Of a stretch of DNA of 13,123 nt, positions 6,331-13,123 are shown piece after piece (position 1 is the first letter of the stretch; the number at the start of each line of letters is the position of its first letter). A program made the translations under genes and the position numbers. The DNA is from Planctomicrobium sp. (GTDB taxonomy: Bacteria; Planctomycetota; Planctomycetia; Planctomycetales; Planctomycetaceae), in contig JABJMI010000243.1 in the NCBI GenBank assembly GCA_018659505.1, positions 1 to 13,123 on the forward strand. Reading direction: 5' to 3'. The notes under the pieces are model-generated. The model did not search any database. It had not been told where the DNA came from and was given only the letters and a program-made list of their open reading frames with translations.

Positions 6331-7386
6331 ATGTCTGATTCACAACTCCCGCCCGCAGACGATTCACACAACTCTCCGAATGACGTTTCTCAGGAAGATT
6401 TGTCTGTGAGTCTGCCGAATGACTTGCCTCCCGTTGAGCCTCCTTCCGCGGGGATGATCATTCAATTGTTTTTGGTCCCGGCAATTATCGTTGCCGTGAT
6501 CGTAGGAGTTTATGCTGCGTTTGGTCAGCTCGCCTCTCAAGAATTGGATTGGCGGCAACTTGTGACCGATGTCAAAAGTCAGAACCCACATGTTCGCTGG
6601 CGCGGTGCTCTTGGATTGGCACAGATGCTCGATGCCGACGCACAGCGAGGTGAGAACACGCAAAACCTGGCAGCGAACTCTGAAATCGCAACTGCATTAG
6701 CAGACCTCTATGAAGAGTTCATTCCGCTGCAAGATCTCAATGAAGAAGAATTGAAGAACCTGGAGTTCCTCTCAAAAGCACTTGGGAGAATGAGAGTTCA
6801 AGATGTCATCGTGCCTGTCTTTCGAGAAGGCATCAAAGAGGACAAAGACCGGAATGTTCGTAAACATTCGTTGATCGGTCTTGCTATGCTCGCTGGGAAT
6901 GTTCAGGCGTCTGGTCAGACATTGAGTCAGCCAGAACTCGTTGGCGAGCTGATTGATATTTCCAAAGAAGGAGATCGCCTATTACGTCATCAGGCAGCGT
7001 ATGCTCTGGGTCTATTTCCATCTGAAAAGAGCCAGCAACGACTCGTCGCTTTGCTAAGTGATCCAGATTTGATGACGCGAACTAATGCAGCGATTGGTCT
7101 CTCGCGAAATGATTCCGCTGAGGGAATTCCCGTCTTTATAGAATTGATTCGAGGCGCTAAGGATTGGGATCTTGATCCAAACCAAGTGAAGACAGAAGAA
7201 GGGAAGTCTACCTATTTCGAGCGAATGTTAATCCTGATCAACAGCATGAAAGCGTTAAGCCAAGTCCATGAAAAGCTCTCCGCTGATCAGAAGCAGACCC
7301 TGACTCAATTGCTTGAGATACTTTCGGACGAGACACAGGACGCAGTTCTTAAATCACAGATCCTGGAACTTAAACAAACACTGTAA
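6331..7386 (+). CDS. Membrane-anchored HEAT-repeat protein
   Basis: This 351-residue protein has a Pro/Asp/Ser-rich N-terminus (1-40), one membrane helix (about 42-65, IIQLFLVPAIIVAVIVGVY), and a helical C-terminal domain (about 72-351). HEAT-like units are readable around 84-101 (NPHVRWRGALGLAQML), 170-189 (KDRNVRKHSLIGLAMLAG), 212-231 (DRLLRHQAAYALGLFPS) and 236-260 (SDPDLMTRTNAAIGLSRN). Such repeats form alpha solenoids that bind proteins; no enzymatic motif is present. The topology is probably N-terminus in the cytoplasm and the solenoid outside, but this is inferred. The ATG at 6331 has no visible ribosome binding site and follows a pyrimidine-rich tract. The 188-nt gap to the preceding gene makes co-transcription uncertain. 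The gene ends 102 nt before the palindromic element at 7489. Confidence 0.85.
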   Translation: MSDSQLPPADDSHNSPNDVSQEDLSVSLPNDLPPVEPPSAGMIIQLFLVPAIIVAVIVGVYAAFGQLASQELDWRQLVTDVKSQNPHVRWRGALGLAQMLDADAQRGENTQNLAANSEIATALADLYEEFIPLQDLNEEELKNLEFLSKALGRMRVQDVIVPVFREGIKEDKDRNVRKHSLIGLAMLAGNVQASGQTLSQPELVGELIDISKEGDRLLRHQAAYALGLFPSEKSQQRLVALLSDPDLMTRTNAAIGLSRNDSAEGIPVFIELIRGAKDWDLDPNQVKTEEGKSTYFERMLILINSMKALSQVHEKLSADQKQTLTQLLEILSDETQDAVLKSQILELKQTL

Positions 7387-7488
7387 TATCAGCGACTCTT
7401 CGTCTTAAAGTGATCGAGCCTTAAATTCTCCCACGGGAAATGTAAGTCAATTCGAAAAGCAACTTCTGTGAGTTTGAATACTCATCGG

Positions 7489-7511
7489 GCAGCACACTTT
7501 AAGTGTGCTGC
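7489..7511. repeat. Palindromic element, copy 2, at a convergent gene junction
   Basis: A perfect inverted repeat with 11-bp arms (GCAGCACACTT at 7489-7499, complement at 7501-7511) and a single central base. It sits between the convergent HEAT-repeat gene (ends 7386) and the minus-strand gene (ends 7525). A small second inverted repeat, TAAAC/GTTTA, follows at 7512-7527 and runs into the stop codon of the minus-strand gene. The 23-nt core is the same as at 2169-2191 read on the other strand, with one difference. Confidence 0.85.
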
Positions 7512-7524
7512 TAAACAGTCTTGT

Positions 7525-8142
7525 TTACGCCGCTGCTTTTTGCATACGAATCATGACCGCTTCACGAGCAAGACGATGCCATTCCAGTCGAGAGATCAGT
7601 TTCTTCTCGATGTTGAATTCAAGCACAGGAATTTGATGAACTCCACGTAGTAAGAATGTCAGATTGAGGTAGCTGATGATCCCTGTTTTATATTCTCGAT
7701 GAGTCAGTTTCCCTGGGAAGCCTTGCAGCCGTTCATTCCAGAGATTCGTTGCCGCTTCGATTTCGCCCGAGACTGGAATGATCAACTTTCCGCGAGATTT
7801 CAGGCAAGAAAGTAAATTCGCCAAGGCGATTGTCGATTCTGGACTGATCGCCGAGCCACTAAAGACCGAAGAGTCTCTAACGAGAATTCGATGCACAGAA
7901 TGAGCAGGTTGACTGACCGAACCAGCAGGTGAGCCGACCGAGATTTCTTCTCTTGCCTCTTCTTCTGAGTGGTCGACAATCGCTTGAATGTTTCCACCAC
8001 GACGGAAAACTTCAGGCAACAAATCTCCTTTCGCGCTCACGTCTAAGGCAGGTCGTTTAGAGAAAACACCCAACTTGCGAATGAGGAAAAGGAATTGTTT
8101 TTTTGTCAAATCTGAGGAAACAACCATAGACTGGTCAGGCAT
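7525..8142 (-). CDS. Conserved-looking cytoplasmic protein of unknown function
   Basis: This 205-residue protein has no signal peptide or membrane helix. I do not recognise the family. It starts with a helical segment (12-27), then a mixed stretch ending in an acidic run (DHSEEEAREE, 57-66) and a Ser/Gly/Pro linker (about 68-82). The segment STIALANLLSCLKSRGKLIIP (103-123) recalls the helix and strand after the binding site in class I SAM methyltransferases (consensus like LLxxLKPGGxLIIP). The glycine-rich SAM loop is not visible, so this is only a weak structural hint. The C-terminus (about 180-205) is basic and helical. TTG at 8148 keeps the frame open, but ATG at 8142 is preferred because GGAGG (8149-8153 on this strand) lies 6 nt before it. 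Both neighbours are on the plus strand. Confidence 0.72.
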   Translation of the reverse strand: MPDQSMVVSSDLTKKQFLFLIRKLGVFSKRPALDVSAKGDLLPEVFRRGGNIQAIVDHSEEEAREEISVGSPAGSVSQPAHSVHRILVRDSSVFSGSAISPESTIALANLLSCLKSRGKLIIPVSGEIEAATNLWNERLQGFPGKLTHREYKTGIISYLNLTFLLRGVHQIPVLEFNIEKKLISRLEWHRLAREAVMIRMQKAAA

Positions 8143-8694
8143 GACCAACCTCCATGTGTGGTCTAAGAATCAATAAAATCCGTCTTATTACTCAGCAACG
8201 CAAACACCCAGATTAAACCTCGACCTCGAAGTTGAAATTCGTTCATGTTATTTGCGTGTGGAGCTAATAAAGAGGAAATCGAGTGAATCGAGTCCGAATC
8301 TGTTGGAATTCCTTGCCGATTTCCTGAATTATTGAAGACATCTTCGGCAACATTACTCCTGGCAACATAGAGAATATAGGAGAACCATGGTAATTCAGCG
8401 ACTTTTTTGAGCTCAAGAGCGAATCAGGATACTCGAAAGTAAGGATTCTGTGGCAATTTACCGCTTTGAAAGATGGCCTGACGGATCATCTTGAATGATT
8501 TTGCTGCTCTTGCGATTTGATGTCATATTTCTGACGCTGAATATGCCTCTACGAGTTGATCATCATTGACGTACGTCGACTTTCAGGGAAAATGAATCTG
8601 ATAAAAGCACTAACTTGCAAAAGATTTTCCCTCAACACCCTACCCCTTCTGCTTTTACGCACATTCAAGAAGCCGTCGACCTGCTGGTCAAATT
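8143..8694. other. Long intergenic region upstream of hemX-hemA, no clear gene
   Basis: About 550 bp between the divergent starts at 8142 (minus) and 8695 (plus), the longest gene-free stretch here. The left end holds the GGAGG ribosome binding site of the minus-strand gene. A good ribosome binding site (AGGAG at 8378-8382) precedes an ATG at 8387 that reads only seven codons before TGA at 8408. A 10-bp palindrome GACGTACGTC is at 8568-8577. A C-rich stretch is at 8628-8655, close to hemX. An open frame at 8556-8783 has no ribosome binding site or family features and overlaps hemX, so it is not accepted. Promoters for both flanking genes must lie here, but I could not place them. Confidence 0.45.
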
Positions 8695-9594
8695 ATGCAA
8701 TTTACGAACGTCACCATATTTTGTTTCTTCGCCAGCTATTTCTGCGCGTTAATTTTGGAACTCACGCAGTTCTTGAAAGTTAGCAAGGTCGTTCGGTGGT
8801 CCTCCTTTGCTTTGGCGTTTGCCGGGTTTGTGGCTCAGACGATTTATCTCGTGGAGAGAAGCCGCCACTCCGATTTGCCTCCTCTGCTCGGTTCGACTCA
8901 CGACTGGTTACTGGTTTCGGCATGGCTCTCGATTGTCTTCTATCTGGGAGCCAAAGTCTGGGACCAATCACTCTCGATTGGACTGTTTGTACTGCCAGTT
9001 GTGCTGTTGTTAATCGGTGCTTCAAGGTTTGTCAGCGATCAACCAAACCCAAGAGTGACCATCGCCTATTGGTGGACGATGGTCCATGCTTCCTTTTGGG
9101 TGCTGGGAATTCTGGGGGTCATCCTGGCATTTGTCATGAGCCTGATGTATCTGCTTCAGCATTACAGATTGAAGCACAAAAAAGCTCCGTTGCCTGCATT
9201 GCGAATGTTGAGCTTAGAGCGACTCAGCCGGATGAACTGGTGGCTAATCGTGAGTTCCGTTCCCCTGCTGACTTTAGGCATGGTGACAGGCTTGTGGATG
9301 TCTTACTTGCGGGCTGGTTCTGCGGAACCGGTGGACTTGGCTCAGCTCGATTTCGTCATGTTTGCGCTTGTCTGGGTTGGCATGACATTTCTGTTCGGCT
9401 GGTTACTCGTTTCGAGAAAGGCAACAGGTCGTCTGGTTGCCTGGCGAACCATTCTGGCTTGTGCCTTCCTGTTGGTCACCATTTTGGCGATTGAATTCTT
9501 AAGTGCAGATACAATTCATGGTCCGGAGAAACAAACTCCTCAGGCTTCCATGAATCACCAAGTTGCTTCAAATCATTTTGGAGCGATTTCATGA
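8695..9594 (+). CDS. hemX: HemX/CcsA-like cytochrome c assembly-family membrane protein
   Basis: This 299-residue integral membrane protein has about eight likely helices (about 5-24, 34-53, 71-88, 92-108, 128-155, 183-205, 219-239 and 249-269). The overall pattern is that of the CcsA/CcmC/HemX family, with MVHASFWVLGILGVILAFVM (129-148) holding His131 and the segment SVPLLTLGMVTGLWMSYLR (188-206). The tryptophan-rich WWD motif of CcsA and CcmC heme handlers is not seen. This favours the HemX type, which in Bacillus lowers the cellular amount of HemA. The gene stop overlaps the hemA start by 4 nt (ATGA at 9591), so translation of the two is probably coupled. This is the same pairing as hemX-hemA of Firmicutes. 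The ATG at 8695 has no strong ribosome binding site. The last 30 residues are hydrophilic. Confidence 0.82.
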   Translation: MQFTNVTIFCFFASYFCALILELTQFLKVSKVVRWSSFALAFAGFVAQTIYLVERSRHSDLPPLLGSTHDWLLVSAWLSIVFYLGAKVWDQSLSIGLFVLPVVLLLIGASRFVSDQPNPRVTIAYWWTMVHASFWVLGILGVILAFVMSLMYLLQHYRLKHKKAPLPALRMLSLERLSRMNWWLIVSSVPLLTLGMVTGLWMSYLRAGSAEPVDLAQLDFVMFALVWVGMTFLFGWLLVSRKATGRLVAWRTILACAFLLVTILAIEFLSADTIHGPEKQTPQASMNHQVASNHFGAIS

Positions 9595-10871
9595 ACGTGC
9601 AGGTTGTCTATTGTAATCATCAAACGGCTGATCTCGACTTGCGGGAGCGACTCGCTTTTCCCTCCGATGATCATGTCGTCCGCGCTTACGATGAATTGCG
9701 GGCACGTTTCCCGAAATCAGAATATGTTGTGATTTCCACCTGTAATCGCATTGAGTTGTATACCGCTCAGGAAGACCCGGACGACACTCCGACTCATGAT
9801 GATCTCGCGCAATTCTTTTCGGACTTCCATCAGGTTCCCAAAACGGAATTCTTCAACGATCTGTTAGAACGGCAAGGACCAGCTGCGGTTCGTCACTTGT
9901 TTGAAGTAGCGTCGAGCATCGACAGCATGGTGCTGGGTGAAACGCAAATCGTTAATCAGATTAAAACTGCCTACGAACTCTCTATGGAGACCGCTGCCTG
10001 TGGTCCTTTGACGAATGCTCTTTTTCAGCGAGCGATGGAAGTTTCAAAACGTGTTCGTTCAGAAACCAAACTCTCCGAAGGCAGAGTTTCCATCGCTAGC
10101 GTCGCAGTCGGTGATTTTGGAAAAAGTATCTTTGATCGCTTCGATGACAAGACTGTTCTCATCCTGGGAGCAGGAGAGATGGCGTCCGAGACTCTCACTT
10201 ACCTCAAAGGGGAAGGAGTCAAGCGGATCATTGTCTGCAACCGTAATTTCCCACGAGCAGAGAAACTGGCAGCGGAGTTTTCAGGCGAAGCGTATGCCTG
10301 GGAGCAGCTTGATCATTGGTTGCCGCAAGCGGATGTCATCGTCAGTACAACAGGCGCTGATCGTCCCATCTTAGGCGTTGAGGAATTCAAAGCGATTCGC
10401 AAGAAATCGGGACCAAAGCCGGTATTCATTCTCGACCTGGGAGCACCTCGCGATATCCATCCTGATGTCAGCGATCTCGATGATGGAATCTTTCTGTATG
10501 ACATTGATGACCTCGAAGCGACCTGTGTGAAGAATCGTAAGCTGCGGGCTTCTGCCATTGCCAAAGCTAATGCGATTATCGAAGCAGAAACTAAAAAGTT
10601 CATGCACGAAATCTATCACAAGGCGACCGGTCCGATTATCAAACGTCTGCGTGAACACTGGCACGAAATCAGCCGGCAGGAGTTAGAACTCCTCTTCCGC
10701 AAAGTCCCCGAGCTCGATGACGCTCAAAGAGAAGCCGTTGAAAAAACAATCAGCCGAGTCGTCAACAAGCTGTTGCATCCACCGTTAGAAACCCTCCGAG
10801 ACGAAGCCCGAACCGGTCCCCCGACAGGCATGCTAGAAACGCTGAAGCGATTGTTTCATATCAAAGATTGA
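9591..10871 (+). CDS. hemA: Glutamyl-tRNA reductase HemA
   Basis: This 426-residue enzyme is of normal family length. It reduces glutamyl-tRNA(Glu) with NADPH to glutamate-1-semialdehyde, the first committed step of the C5 route to 5-aminolevulinate and all tetrapyrroles, in the cytoplasm. Seen in the sequence: STCNRIELY (49-57) with the thioester-forming Cys51, His102 at the conserved active-site position, SSIDSMVLGETQIVNQIK (108-125), and the Rossmann nucleotide-binding loop VLILGAGEMA (189-198). Further on are DLGAPRDIHPDV and a C-terminal helical dimerisation domain (about 330-426) ending in LETLKRLFHIKD. It overlaps hemX by 4 nt and is translated from the ATG inside the hemX stop. No hemC or hemB follows, unlike in Bacillus; the next gene, ubiX, is 149 nt downstream. 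Confidence 0.97.
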   Translation: MNVQVVYCNHQTADLDLRERLAFPSDDHVVRAYDELRARFPKSEYVVISTCNRIELYTAQEDPDDTPTHDDLAQFFSDFHQVPKTEFFNDLLERQGPAAVRHLFEVASSIDSMVLGETQIVNQIKTAYELSMETAACGPLTNALFQRAMEVSKRVRSETKLSEGRVSIASVAVGDFGKSIFDRFDDKTVLILGAGEMASETLTYLKGEGVKRIIVCNRNFPRAEKLAAEFSGEAYAWEQLDHWLPQADVIVSTTGADRPILGVEEFKAIRKKSGPKPVFILDLGAPRDIHPDVSDLDDGIFLYDIDDLEATCVKNRKLRASAIAKANAIIEAETKKFMHEIYHKATGPIIKRLREHWHEISRQELELLFRKVPELDDAQREAVEKTISRVVNKLLHPPLETLRDEARTGPPTGMLETLKRLFHIKD

Positions 10872-11020
10872 AGAGTGATTCGTTGTGACTTACTCAATTC
10901 ATCTATTCGCAAACAATTATCAAATTTCCTGTTGAGAGAGTCGTCTGTTCTGCGTTTTAGGTTTTAATCTGAGAGATCTCTTGAAGCTTGCAGGCAGTCA
11001 TCTCAGATGAATGAAAAAAC

Positions 11021-11641
11021 ATGAAACGTATTGTTGTCGCTATAACTGGAGCCAGTGGTTCGATTTATGGAGTTCGGTTGCTGCAGGTGCTGCTTTCGTC
11101 CGGGATGGATCTACAGCTGACAATCAGCCCTGCAGCGACACGAGTTTTTGAGGCAGAACTAGGGATCGACATTGATCTTGATGCCTTTGACTATCGTGAA
11201 TTGCTGACTTCCTTTGGGATGGAGATGTCAGAGGATTGGAACAACGGCAAGCTGACTTACCATTCTCACAAAGATTATTCAGCGGGGATTGCAAGTGGAT
11301 CGTTCGCGACCGATGGAATGGTGATCTGCCCCTGTTCAATGGGAACCTTGGGAAGTATCGCCAATGGTTTGTCGACCAACCTTATTCATCGTGCAGCGGA
11401 TGTTCATCTGAAAGAACGTAGGAAGTTGATTATCGTCCCCCGGGAAACTCCGTTGGGAAGTATTCAACTGGGGAATATGAAAACATTGTCCGATGCTGGA
11501 GCAGTCATCATGCCAGCGATGCCTGGTTTTTATCACCAGCCGAAGACGATCTTAGACCTTGTGGACTTTATGGTAGTTCGCGTCTGTGACCAACTTGGAG
11601 TCAAAACTGACTTGATGAATCGCTGGGGAGAGCCAGAATAG
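11021..11641 (+). CDS. ubiX: Flavin prenyltransferase UbiX
   Basis: This 206-residue protein matches UbiX over its full length. UbiX joins dimethylallyl (mono)phosphate to FMN, making the prenylated FMN used by UbiD-type decarboxylases, for example in ubiquinone or menaquinone biosynthesis. Seen in the sequence: the FMN-binding ITGASGSIYG (8-17), the CPCSMGTLGSIANGLSTNLI run (103-122), Arg124 and Lys131, VPRETPLG (139-146) with Glu142, and MPAMPGFYHQP (164-174) with Tyr171 and later Arg187. These keep the spacing of the residues known in Pseudomonas UbiX, shifted by two. The stretch about 46-85 looks longer than in small homologues. No ubiD is in the window. The ATG at 11021 is the first in frame; two ATGs just upstream (11007, 11011) are out of frame. 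A hairpin follows the stop at once. Confidence 0.95.
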   Translation: MKRIVVAITGASGSIYGVRLLQVLLSSGMDLQLTISPAATRVFEAELGIDIDLDAFDYRELLTSFGMEMSEDWNNGKLTYHSHKDYSAGIASGSFATDGMVICPCSMGTLGSIANGLSTNLIHRAADVHLKERRKLIIVPRETPLGSIQLGNMKTLSDAGAVIMPAMPGFYHQPKTILDLVDFMVVRVCDQLGVKTDLMNRWGEPE

Positions 11642-11642
11642 T

Positions 11643-11682
11643 GGATCAATTTGTTTTCCTAAGTACGAAATCAAATTGATCC
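11643..11682. terminator. Hairpin immediately after ubiX (possible terminator or mRNA 3' stabiliser)
   Basis: A perfect 11-bp inverted repeat (GGATCAATTTG at 11643-11653, complement at 11672-11682) is extended inward by one T-T mismatch and four more pairs (11655-11658 with 11667-11670), leaving an 8-nt loop. It starts 2 nt after the ubiX stop. No T-tract follows, so it is not a canonical intrinsic terminator. A weak sigma70-like pair (TTGATC at 11676, TAAGAT at 11699, 17-nt spacer, 4 of 6 matches each) overlaps its right arm and might serve the DUF1559 gene; this is only a possibility. Confidence 0.5.
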
Positions 11683-11768
11683 AGAAGACTTTAAGTTGTA
11701 AGATACTTGAGAACATTTAATGTGATGGCTGAAATTGCCATCCCTTTTAACTTATTGGAGCGTCGTCA

Positions 11769-12779
11769 ATGCGACAGAAAAGCCATTTCAAATCTGCAAA
11801 TTCTCAACCGCGACGAGGATTTACGTTGATTGAACTTCTGGTCGTGATTGCCATCATCGGGCTGCTTGTTTCGATGCTGATGCCAGCTGTCCAAAAGGCG
11901 CGAGAGTCAGCTAGGAGAAGTTCCTGTATCAATAATATGAAGCAACTCGGGCTTGCCTCGCATAACTATCTCAGCAGCCATCGCACTTTTCCTTCTGGCT
12001 GGATTGAGGCCGTGCCTAGTCCTAATAATCCTAATCCACCTGCGCCTCGCTGCGATATTGATATCAGCCAGTATTTCAATCCTCCCATGGTCTTAACTGG
12101 TGGAACGTCTCAACCAATTACGCTCAGTGACTGGACTTTGGGAAATGGTTGGGGTGTGCATTCCATGTTGTTGCCTGAGATGGAGCAAAGCAATTTGAAG
12201 ATTCAGTTTGAGGGTTTAAAAACGGACGTTAACCCTGATCCTCCAATCAATAGTAACTGGGAATACATTCAAGTTCCTATTTCCTCATACGTCTGCCCGA
12301 GTGCCAGTTACCCGGACAACCGTCCTGGAAACCTGGGGTACTCAAGTTACCGTGGTTGCTTGGGATATGTTCCGCAAGCACAACAAGCTCAAGGGACACC
12401 AGTCGAGAACGGGATCTTCTATCGCAACAGTGGAGTTGATGACAGCGACATCTCAGACGGGATGTCGAATACGATTCTCTTTGGAGAGTCATTGTTTGGA
12501 GGGTTTTGGGGAGACAGCTACGCTTGCTGTGCTCGTGGGCGTGATGACTTGCCTGGGTCTCGCTTTGACCAATACTGGACTGGAACTCCTCCTAATGGTC
12601 AAAACTGCAACCTCGCTGGTAATATCCATTTCTTCGGATTCGGATCTTTCCACGGAGATCTTGTGAATATCACATTGGCGGACGGTTCAGCTCGATCTAT
12701 CGCCAAGAATATCGATGATCAGATCTACTTCGCACTCTGCACTCGCAATGGCGGCGAACCAATCGGCGCTGAATTCTAA
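11769..12779 (+). CDS. DUF1559 protein with prepilin-type N-terminal cleavage/methylation signal
   Basis: This 336-residue protein starts with a basic leader and the type IV prepilin signal [20 protein letters not shown], with cleavage expected between Gly17 and Phe18 and Glu22 at the conserved +5 position. [19 protein letters not shown] (38-56) then [11 protein letters not shown] follow, which is the DUF1559 signature (PF07596). Near the C-terminus, [13 protein letters not shown] (His295, Asp305-Gly306) fits the H-X9-DG motif of this family. Planctomycetes often have dozens to hundreds of such paralogues. They are thought to be pseudopilin-like envelope proteins, but their exact role is not established. 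The body (about 70-290) has several Cys residues (as in [19 protein letters not shown]), which may form disulfides outside the cell. TTGGAG at 11755-11760, 8 nt before the ATG, supports the start. A terminator lies 159 nt past the stop. Gene context suggests a single-gene unit. Confidence 0.95.
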   Translation: MRQKSHFKSANSQPRRGFTLIELLVVIAIIGLLVSMLMPAVQKARESARRSSCINNMKQLGLASHNYLSSHRTFPSGWIEAVPSPNNPNPPAPRCDIDISQYFNPPMVLTGGTSQPITLSDWTLGNGWGVHSMLLPEMEQSNLKIQFEGLKTDVNPDPPINSNWEYIQVPISSYVCPSASYPDNRPGNLGYSSYRGCLGYVPQAQQAQGTPVENGIFYRNSGVDDSDISDGMSNTILFGESLFGGFWGDSYACCARGRDDLPGSRFDQYWTGTPPNGQNCNLAGNIHFFGFGSFHGDLVNITLADGSARSIAKNIDDQIYFALCTRNGGEPIGAEF

Positions 12780-12830
12780 TGCGGCTCGTTTTGCCGTAAC
12801 AAAACAGGGGAGATTTATTCGATCTCTAGG

Positions 12831-12855
12831 TCAAGGGGCTAGGGATCGAGGGGCA
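12831..12855. repeat. Dispersed G-rich repeat, copy 2
   Basis: Same-orientation copy of the segment at 6222-6246, differing at 2 of 25 positions (both T to G here). It sits in the 3' region of the DUF1559 gene, between its stop codon and the terminator at 12938. The rest of 12780-12937 holds nothing recognisable. Confidence 0.7.
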
Positions 12856-12937
12856 AGTGTCAGTACGACTGATTCGAGCGAGTTGCGTTTTTGTTGACCA
12901 TTGAGACTCTAATCTTCTCGTTAAGATTTGATACATT

Positions 12938-12972
12938 AAGAGCCCGTCTTCCATGAAGATCGGGCTCTTTTT
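12938..12972 (+). terminator. Intrinsic terminator downstream of the DUF1559 gene
   Basis: The stem pairs AAGAGCCCG (12938-12946) with CGGGCTCTT (12961-12969), continues with TCTTC/GAAGA across a single bulged T at 12960, and has a CAT loop (12952-12954). A run of five T ends the element (12968-12972). It is GC-rich at the base and has the T-tract on the plus strand, so it should end transcription coming from the DUF1559 gene. Confidence 0.9.
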
Positions 12973-13057
12973 ACGTATACCTTATTCGTAACCGTTCACG
13001 GGGATATCATGATCTAAAAGTCTGATTGAGTGATAGATTGTCGCGGAGTGACTATCT

Positions 13058-13123
13058 ATGCTAAAAGACAGGGCGATTGCTTTGTTCACACTGGGCAAAG
13101 GTGAGGACGATACGGAATCGCCA
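13058..13123 (+). CDS. Possible 5' end of a gene cut off by the window edge
   Basis: An ATG at 13058 is preceded by GGAG (13045-13048) with a 9-nt spacer, and the frame stays open for all 22 codons to the window end (MLKDRAIALFTLGKG, then an acidic stretch EDDTESP). It follows a terminator, which fits the beginning of a new transcription unit. Too little is present to recognise a family; a 22-codon open frame can occur by chance. Confidence 0.45.
   Translation, partial: MLKDRAIALFTLGKGEDDTESP

Noticed and set aside
7468..7650. A 60-codon plus-strand open frame spanning the palindrome
   Set aside because: It crosses the palindromic repeat and overlaps the 3' end of the better-supported minus-strand gene; it has no ribosome binding site.
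8387..8410. Seven-codon reading frame with a good ribosome binding site upstream of hemX
   Set aside because: Not listed as a gene: it is very short, lies 285 nt before hemX, and has no attenuator-like hairpin that I could see. It is kept only as a remark in the leader finding.
8796..9494. A 232-codon open frame on the plus strand inside the hemX-like gene
   Set aside because: It lies in another frame of a gene with clear membrane-protein family features and hemA coupling. Its translation is rich in Cys, Arg and Ser with no domain, as expected of a shadow frame.
11724..11746. Small hairpin GATGGC/GCCATC followed by CCTTTT before the DUF1559 gene
   Set aside because: A six-pair stem with a weak T-run, just upstream of the ribosome binding site; too weak to call a terminator.
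1..13123. Defence system, prophage, CRISPR array or transposon
   Set aside because: No Cas-like genes, regularly spaced direct repeats, integrase, transposase, nuclease-helicase pairs or toxin-antitoxin pairs were seen on either strand.

Overview
The window looks like chromosomal DNA from a planctomycete, probably order Planctomycetales. The clearest sign is a DUF1559 gene (prepilin-like N-terminus plus a C-terminal H-X9-DG motif), a family strongly expanded in that phylum. Other signs are secreted Pro/Gln/Tyr-rich proteins of planctomycete type, a lone carbohydrate-binding-like domain of the kind found on planctomycete sulfatases, loosely packed genes, and dispersed palindromic intergenic repeats. 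No tRNA, rRNA, CRISPR array, transposase or phage gene was seen. The assignment rests on family recognition by eye; no search was run.

Layout. 332-1180 (+) is a coproheme decarboxylase (HemQ/ChdC). A nested inverted repeat follows at 1214-1288, then a TatD-like amidohydrolase close to EboB (1344-2156, +). A palindromic element at 2166-2194 separates that gene from a convergent, Pro-rich secreted protein (2220-2855, -). Divergent from the latter is a Tyr/Gln/Pro-rich secreted protein (3153-3824, +), closed by a strong intrinsic terminator. Next are a six-helix membrane protein (4015-5322) and a secreted beta-domain protein (5339-6142), 16 nt apart, then a membrane-anchored HEAT-repeat protein (6331-7386). 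A second copy of the palindromic element (7489-7511) lies between this gene and a convergent unknown gene (7525-8142, -). About 550 bp without an obvious gene leads to hemX-like (8695-9594) and hemA (9591-10871), which overlap by 4 nt. ubiX (11021-11641) has a hairpin straight after its stop. The DUF1559 gene (11769-12779) is followed by a terminator, and the start of a further, cut-off gene lies at 13058.

How the genes fit together. The coherent theme is tetrapyrrole and quinone cofactor supply. HemA commits glutamyl-tRNA to 5-aminolevulinate, the HemX-like membrane protein probably affects HemA level or heme handling, and HemQ performs the last step of the coproporphyrin-dependent route. 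UbiX makes prenyl-FMN for UbiD-type decarboxylases. The other genes concern the cell envelope or are of unknown function.

I found no convincing new multi-gene system. The most useful non-coding observations are (1) one palindrome of about 23 nt placed at both convergent gene junctions, (2) a cruciform-capable nested repeat, and (3) a 25-nt G-rich dispersed repeat present twice.
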